The translations under genes and the position numbers were made by a program. From an uncultured bacterium (GTDB lineage Bacteria > Actinomycetota > Coriobacteriia > Coriobacteriales > Coriobacteriaceae), in contig CAJMMX010000076.1 in NCBI GenBank assembly GCA_905214615.1, positions 1 to 7,746 on the forward strand: a stretch of 7,746 nt of DNA. The letters run 5' to 3'. Below, in pieces: positions 7,683-7,746 of this stretch; the first letter of the stretch is position 1; each line of letters begins with the position of its first letter. The notes beneath the pieces are model-generated. The model was not told the origin of the DNA, made no database searches, and was given only the letters and a program-made list of their open reading frames with translations.

Positions 7683-7746
7683 AGTCGTCCGTCCCTGGGG
7701 CTGGCCGCCTATATATCACCCCGTGCTCAAACATTCTCGCTTTGCT

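Noticed and set aside
7683..7746. TATATAT stretch near the right edge as a promoter or terminator
   Set aside because: No paired -35 at sensible spacing and no stem with a T tract. Too little sequence remains to judge.

Overview
The window carries five protein genes of high-GC bacterial chromosome in two divergent blocks. The organism is probably an actinomycete of the Coriobacteriia, with Collinsella as my best guess. That rests on the G+C-rich codon use, the protein sequences and the gene order; no 16S gene or other marker is present to prove it.

Left block, minus strand: metK (S-adenosylmethionine synthetase, 1546-2826) ends at a strong Rho-independent terminator (about 1469-1507). Beyond it lies an L-serine dehydratase gene (start at 1233, running off the window at base 1) that has a candidate promoter of its own and a 121-bp inverted-repeat leader (1257-1377). 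The serine dehydratase is a single-chain beta + ACT + alpha protein. Its last visible residues do not match the expected family sequence where the first iron-sulfur cysteine should be.

Centre: the metK/gltX divergent intergenic region (2827-3109) holds a 98-bp palindromic element with 29-bp perfect arms (2932-3029). It looks like a REP/REPIN-type mobile repeat and fits between the two core promoters. The metK leader has a compact hairpin just upstream of its Shine-Dalgarno site.

Right block, plus strand: gltX (glutamyl-tRNA synthetase, 3110-4585) is followed by a terminator. Then come priA (primosomal helicase, 4674-7127) and def (peptide deformylase, 7146-7682), 18 bases apart and very likely cotranscribed. 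The PriA here begins with a perfect match to the beta sliding-clamp binding pentapeptide QL(S/D)LF, followed by an Ala/Pro/Glu-rich linker, which is the most attractive protein-level observation in the window. The last 64 bases (7683-7746) hold no feature I can support.

Most of the window is housekeeping: methyl-donor supply, serine catabolism, tRNA charging, replication restart and N-terminal protein maturation. I see no phage genes, CRISPR array, toxin-antitoxin pair, or rRNA or tRNA gene. The unusual signals are the two intergenic palindromes, the PriA N-terminus and the odd left edge of the serine dehydratase gene.
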